From positions 1 through 64,000 of the forward strand of contig JAYQBG010000006.1 in NCBI GenBank assembly GCA_038137215.1: DNA of 64,000 nt. The letters are read 5' to 3'. Positions 60,112 through 64,000 of this stretch are shown here, in pieces. This DNA comes from JABJAG01 sp038137215 (lineage in GTDB: Bacteria > Pseudomonadota > Alphaproteobacteria > UBA6615). A model generated the notes under the pieces. The model did not search any database. It had not been told where the DNA came from and saw only the letters and a list, made by a program, of their open reading frames with translations. Every line of letters starts with the position of its first letter. Positions within the stretch are counted from its first letter, which is position 1. The translations under genes and the position numbers were made by a program.

Positions 60112-60590
60112 TCGTAACATCCGACGAACTCGACGCGCTCATCTTCGACTTTGACGGTGTCCTGACGGACAACCGCGTTCTTGTGTTCTCGGACGGCACC
60201 GAAGCCGTCATCTGCAACCGGGCCGACGGGCTGGCCTTCGATCACTTCCGGGCACAGGCCTTTCCGGTTCATATCGTGTCCACCGAGACCAATCCGGTTG
60301 TACGTGCGCGTGGTGCAAAGCTGCAGGTCCCGGTGATGGACAGCGTGTCCGACAAGGCGGCCGCCATCGCGCAACTGTGCCAGACCCATGGCTATGACCC
60401 ATCCCGCCTGATGTTCGTTGGGAACGACCTCAACGATCTTCCCGCCATGGCCGCCATTGGTCATGCGGTGGCCGTCGCCGACGCGCATCCCGATGTTCTG
60501 GAAGCCGCCAACCATGTTTTGGTCACCCGGGGCGGCGATGGCGTGGCGCGGGAGATCATGGAAAACGTCATTGGCTTCGAGACACGATGA
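60108..60590 (+). CDS. KdsC-like HAD phosphatase
   Basis: The protein has 160 residues with the C0 HAD layout: nucleophile and acid Asp14/Asp16 in DFDGVLTDN, VSTETNP for motif II, KAAAIAQLC for the lysine and FVGNDLNDLPAM for the late acidic pair. The family dephosphorylates Kdo-8-phosphate, but also acylneuraminate 9-phosphate in fusion or stand-alone forms. No kdsA is near, and a NeuB-type synthase without SAF domain lies in the same locus, so a nonulosonate 9-phosphate is a possible substrate. It overlaps the GT4 gene (ATGA). Confidence 0.82.
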   Translation: MIVTSDELDALIFDFDGVLTDNRVLVFSDGTEAVICNRADGLAFDHFRAQAFPVHIVSTETNPVVRARGAKLQVPVMDSVSDKAAAIAQLCQTHGYDPSRLMFVGNDLNDLPAMAAIGHAVAVADAHPDVLEAANHVLVTRGGDGVAREIMENVIGFETR

Positions 60591-60603
60591 TGAGGGCTCT
60601 GGC

Positions 60604-61779
60604 GTGACCCGGGACCGCATCGCCATTGTCATCGGGTCGCTGCAGATCGGCGGCGCCGAGCGTCAGATCGCCCAGATCGTTCCGCGGCTTGACCGGGAAC
60701 GCTGGGACATCGATCTCATCACCCTGTCCCGGCCGGGGCCCCTTGCCGAAGAACTGGAGCATGCCGGATTCCGGATCTGGTCGCCGCCGCTGACCAGTGC
60801 GATCACCCGGACCGGCCTCGCGATTCGCCTTTTCAAGGCCCTGATCACCGGACCTTGGCTACTGCTCTGGTTTCTTCGCCAACGCCCTGCGATTGCCCAT
60901 TTCATCCTGCCGGAAGCCTATCTCATCGGCGGACTATGTGCGCTCATGGCCGGTCAGAAGCGGATGATCATGAGCCGGCGCTCTCTGGCGCATTATCAGA
61001 GCCGTCATCCGCTGCTTTTCCGGATCGAGCGGTTTCTGCACCCGCGCATGTCGCTGATCATCGCCAACAGCGAAGCCATCCGGCGCGATCTGATACGCGA
61101 AGGGGCGCCCGCCAGCCGGCTCTGGGTGATCCGCAACGGTGTGGATTCGGACACCCTTAGGCCCGATACCGAACGCGGCGCGGCGGTGCGTCAGTCCCTG
61201 AACATCGCGCCCGATGCGCTGGTCCTGATGATCGTGGCCAATCTCATTCCCTATAAGGGCCATAACGATCTACTCGACGCGCTGGCCGGAATTCGCGACC
61301 AGCTTCCCGCTGGGTGGCAATTGCTGTGCATCGGTCGCGATGACGGTATCGGCGAATCGTTGCGCGCGCAGGCGGCGGCACAGGGCCTGGCCAATCACGT
61401 CCAGTTTCTCGGATCACGGTCCGATATTCCCGAACTTCTCAATGCCGCAGATATCGGCCTTCTGTGCTCTCATGAAGAAGGGCTGCCGAACGCCGTTCTG
61501 GAAACCATGGCGTCCGGAACACCCGTGATAGCCACCGAAGTGGGGGGCACCGGTGAAATTCTCGAGGACGGCGTCACCGGCATGCTGGTGCCGGCCCGCG
61601 ATCCGGACGCCCTCTCCCGCGCCATTCTGGATCTTGCCTGTGACGACGCACATCGCCGAGACATGGGGGCGCAGAGCCGCACCGAAATCGAACGCTCTTT
61701 CGGGCTCGATATCTGTGCGCGCGCCTATGACGATCTCTATCGGCAGATCATGAGCCGCCCGCCACAAGGCAAAGCCTGA
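60604..61779 (+). CDS. Glycosyltransferase family 4
   Basis: The protein has 391 residues from GTG 60604, with GAGGG upstream. It begins IAIVIGSLQIGGAERQIAQI, the start of many GT4 enzymes of O-antigen loci, and has VIRNGVDSDTLRPDTER, MIVANLIPYKGHNDLLDAL and SHEEGLPNAVLETMASGTPV with the EX7E pair. It is a retaining cytoplasmic transferase. Its stop overlaps the next asparagine synthase start by one base (TGATG). Donor and acceptor unknown. Confidence 0.88.
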   Translation: MTRDRIAIVIGSLQIGGAERQIAQIVPRLDRERWDIDLITLSRPGPLAEELEHAGFRIWSPPLTSAITRTGLAIRLFKALITGPWLLLWFLRQRPAIAHFILPEAYLIGGLCALMAGQKRMIMSRRSLAHYQSRHPLLFRIERFLHPRMSLIIANSEAIRRDLIREGAPASRLWVIRNGVDSDTLRPDTERGAAVRQSLNIAPDALVLMIVANLIPYKGHNDLLDALAGIRDQLPAGWQLLCIGRDDGIGESLRAQAAAQGLANHVQFLGSRSDIPELLNAADIGLLCSHEEGLPNAVLETMASGTPVIATEVGGTGEILEDGVTGMLVPARDPDALSRAILDLACDDAHRRDMGAQSRTEIERSFGLDICARAYDDLYRQIMSRPPQGKA

Positions 61780-63743
61780 TGTGCGGAATTGCCGGTTTCT
61801 GGTCGCCCGCCAATACGCGGGACGCGGCCGGGCTGGAACAGATCGCCACCGCCATGGGTCTGGCGGTGGCCCATCGCGGACCCGATGGCGATGGGACATG
61901 GGTGGATGCCGAACGCGGGATCGGATTCGCCCATCGGCGGCTCGCGATTATCGATCTTCGCGAAACCGGACACCAGCCGATGACCTCCGCGTCGGGGCGC
62001 TTCGTGGTGTCCTACAATGGTGAAATCTACAACTTTCCCGAACTGCGCGCCGATCTCGAAGCCCGGGGCATAACCTTCCGCGGGACGTCGGACACCGAGG
62101 CTCTGCTCGCACTCATCGAACAGGTCGGGCTGGCCGACGCGCTTCGGCGCACCAATGGCATGTTCGCCTTCGCCCTGTGGGACCGGGAGGAGCAGAAACT
62201 CTTTCTCGCACGCGACCGCTACGGCCAGAAGCCGCTCTATTACGCAATTCTTCGCGGCGGGATCGTGTTCGGCTCCGAACTGTCGGCGCTCCGCGCACAC
62301 CCGGATTTCGTTCCGGCGGTCAGCCGCGATGCACTCGCCATGTTTCTGCGCTTCGGCAATGTGCCCGCACCCGCCGCCATCTTCGAGAACACCCACAAGC
62401 TTCTGCCGGGAACGATCCTCTGCCTGGATGCCAGCGCCGTGGCGAACGGGACCCAGCTGGCACCCCAATCCTACTGGTCCGCCGAACAGGTCGCGCGCGA
62501 AGGCCTGGCGGCACCATTTGAGGGCGATCCCGAAGACGCCGTTGACGAACTCGAGCGCCGACTCGGCGCGGCGGTCGAGCGATGCATGGTCTCCGACGTG
62601 TCCCTGGGCGCTTTCCTTTCCGGCGGACTCGATTCCTCAACCGTCGTTGCCCTGATGCAGGCCCGCAGCACCACGCCGGTCCGGACCTTCTCCATCGGGT
62701 TTCATGAGGCGCAGTACAACGAGGCCAATTATGCGGCGGCCGTTGCCGAACATCTCGGGACCGCACACACGGAACTCTACGTCACCCCCGGGGACGCTCA
62801 GGATGTGATTCCGGATCTGCCACGGCTCTATGACGAACCGTTTTCCGATTCCTCGCAGATTCCGACCTTCCTTGTCTCCAAACTCGCGCGGGACTCGGTC
62901 ACCGTCTCCCTGTCGGGAGACGGCGGCGACGAGCAGTTCGTCGGCTACAACCGATACGCCTGGGGAGACCGGATCGGAGGTGTGATCGAGGCAATACCCC
63001 GCCTGGCCCGGCACATCGCCACCGGCGCCATGCGAACCCCGCCGCCCGAAATCTGGGATACACTGTACAGGACAGCCATGGCGTGGCGGCGCGGCGGCGG
63101 CAGACAGGTTCAGGTTGGCCACAAGGTTCACAAACTGGCCGGGCTCCTGCGCGCCGCCGACCGCCCGGCGCTCTATCTCGAACTCCTCTCGCAATGGAAC
63201 GACCCGATTTCGGTCGTACCCGGCGCAGCGGAGGCGACCTGCTATGGCGGCGCCCCGACCGCATGGCCACAGCTCGGGAATTTCACGCTCGAGATGCTGC
63301 TGCTCGACACAACCGGATATCTGCCAAACGATATCCTGGTCAAACTCGATCGTGCCTCCATGGCGGTCGGGCTGGAAGGGCGCGTGCCTTTCCTCGATCA
63401 TGAGGTCGGGGCCTTTGCCTGGCAACTTCCGCTGGAAATGAAACTGCGGAACGGCGACACAAAATGGCCGATCCGCAAAGTCCTGGAACGCTACGTGCCG
63501 CGCGACTTGATCGAGCGGCCCAAGATGGGTTTCGGTGTCCCGATCGGCCAGTGGTTGCGCACCGACCTGCGAGACTGGGCCGAAGACCTGCTATCGCCCA
63601 TGTCCCTGCAGGGACATGGCCTGCTCGATCCGGCCCCAGTCCGCAAAACCTGGGACGAACATCTTTCTGGTCGGCGCAACTGGGAACACCGGCTCTGGGC
63701 CGTCCTGATGTTCCAGTCCTGGTATCGCGAGACAGGACTCTAG
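61779..63743 (+). CDS. asnB: Asparagine synthase (glutamine-hydrolysing) 2
   Basis: The protein has 654 residues. It begins MCGIAGF with Cys2, then AHRGPDGDGTWVD, SYNGEIYNFPELRADLEARG and DRYGQKPLYYAI. The PP-loop is SGGLDSS (281-287), and LSGDGGDEQFVGYNRY follows. The exosortase- and O-antigen-type AsnB group has this length and layout. It is one of three such genes in the window. It may amidate a sugar acid of the polymer. It follows a GT4 gene with a one-base overlap and precedes a membrane protein by 103 bases. Confidence 0.88.
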   Translation: MCGIAGFWSPANTRDAAGLEQIATAMGLAVAHRGPDGDGTWVDAERGIGFAHRRLAIIDLRETGHQPMTSASGRFVVSYNGEIYNFPELRADLEARGITFRGTSDTEALLALIEQVGLADALRRTNGMFAFALWDREEQKLFLARDRYGQKPLYYAILRGGIVFGSELSALRAHPDFVPAVSRDALAMFLRFGNVPAPAAIFENTHKLLPGTILCLDASAVANGTQLAPQSYWSAEQVAREGLAAPFEGDPEDAVDELERRLGAAVERCMVSDVSLGAFLSGGLDSSTVVALMQARSTTPVRTFSIGFHEAQYNEANYAAAVAEHLGTAHTELYVTPGDAQDVIPDLPRLYDEPFSDSSQIPTFLVSKLARDSVTVSLSGDGGDEQFVGYNRYAWGDRIGGVIEAIPRLARHIATGAMRTPPPEIWDTLYRTAMAWRRGGGRQVQVGHKVHKLAGLLRAADRPALYLELLSQWNDPISVVPGAAEATCYGGAPTAWPQLGNFTLEMLLLDTTGYLPNDILVKLDRASMAVGLEGRVPFLDHEVGAFAWQLPLEMKLRNGDTKWPIRKVLERYVPRDLIERPKMGFGVPIGQWLRTDLRDWAEDLLSPMSLQGHGLLDPAPVRKTWDEHLSGRRNWEHRLWAVLMFQSWYRETGL

Positions 63744-63846
63744 CGCAACGCGGTGATCATCGGCAGACTCCGGACACTGCGGGCCGATCATCCCGTATTT
63801 CCCGGCGAACCCAGCCTGATCAACAACGAGACGCGCCAACACCTCC

Positions 63847-64000
63847 ATGACCGGCTCCGATCTTCTCAGACCGAATATCGTCCTTGTGGGCGTTGCCGCG
63901 CTGCTACCGTCTCTGGGCGTGTTCGCCCCGTCTTTCAGCTGGGTCCTGGCAGCACTGGCCGCCCTTCTGGTTGCCGGCCTGGCCCTCGCCACGCGCGCGC
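63847..64000 (+). CDS. Membrane protein, N-terminal part (partial; O-antigen polymerase/ligase candidate)
   Basis: Fifty-one codons are visible from ATG 63847 to the window end. After DLLRPNIVLVG come two hydrophobic stretches (VAALLPSLGVFAP and FSWVLAALAALLVAGLALA), a start typical of Wzy/WaaL-like multi-span proteins. No Wzy or ligase is found elsewhere in the window, so one is expected. The identity cannot be confirmed from this short part, and the start has no strong ribosome-binding site. Confidence 0.5.
   Translation, partial: MTGSDLLRPNIVLVGVAALLPSLGVFAPSFSWVLAALAALLVAGLALATRA

Noticed and set aside
1..64000. CRISPR arrays, tRNA or rRNA genes, insertion sequences, phage integrase sites
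   Set aside because: No regular short repeats with spacers, no tRNA-like cloverleaf or rRNA sequence, and no transposase or integrase reading frame were seen.

Overview
The window is a chromosomal surface-polysaccharide locus (capsule, O-antigen or exopolysaccharide) from a GC-rich Gram-negative bacterium. It is most likely an alphaproteobacterium, judging from the high G+C, the long runs of ATGA/TGATG-overlapping genes, a TonB-dependent receptor, FkbM methyltransferases and a NoeA-like methyltransferase. Taxonomy is inferred; there is no rRNA or other marker gene. A run of ten N (24891-24900) shows a draft assembly. No tRNA, rRNA, IS element or CRISPR array was seen.

Layout. 1-5.5 kb: end of a sugar nucleotidyltransferase, a UDP-HexNAc 6-dehydrogenase (minus strand), sulfate activation (cysD, cysN-cysC fusion), then a winged-helix regulator overlapping a NusG/RfaH-family antiterminator. 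5.7-9.6 kb: flippase-like membrane protein, TonB-like protein and a convergent TonB-dependent receptor. 9.7-17.7 kb: FkbM methyltransferases, an asparagine-synthase-like protein without the glutaminase cysteine, glycosyltransferases and a methyltransferase-GT2 fusion. 17.8-18.9 kb: pseB. 18.9-22.1 kb: minus-strand trio (NoeA-like methyltransferase, small membrane protein, sulfatase-fold membrane protein). 22.1-22.5 kb: a regulatory region rich in dyads. 22.5-29.5 kb: pseC, acyl carrier protein, GNAT, acyl-AMP ligase, a pseG remnant, aminotransferase, pseG and a NeuB/PseI synthase. 29.5-39.5 kb: a tightly overlapping modification cassette (PhyH, ATP-grasp, NodB-like deacetylase, two DegT aminotransferases, pseF, Gfo/Idh, two GT-B-like proteins). 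39.5-48.6 kb: sulfotransferase, second sulfatase-fold protein, two more PhyH proteins, GT39, a second NeuB plus CMP-transferase, P-loop proteins. 48.7-52.4 kb: ABC exporter and a PQQ-type dehydrogenase with cytochrome c domain. 52.4-64 kb: GT-B-like protein, radical SAM, methyltransferase, two asparagine synthases, three glycosyltransferases, a KdsC-like phosphatase and the start of a membrane protein.

How it fits together. The pse genes and the second NeuB/CMP-transferase pair should supply one or two CMP-nonulosonic acids. CysD/CysNC should supply PAPS to the sulfotransferase-like genes. The ACP, GNAT and acyl-ligase genes sit where PseH is needed, which suggests ACP-dependent N-acylation of the aminosugar. 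The most interesting signal is regulatory. The palindrome GTTCAC-N4-TGAAC occurs twice in the promoter of the winged-helix gene and once 18 kb away before pseC. About 85 bases after that third copy lies a near-perfect RfaH-type ops element (GCGGTAGCATG), matching the NusG paralogue encoded beside the regulator. This looks like a self-contained two-tier control circuit for a very long operon.
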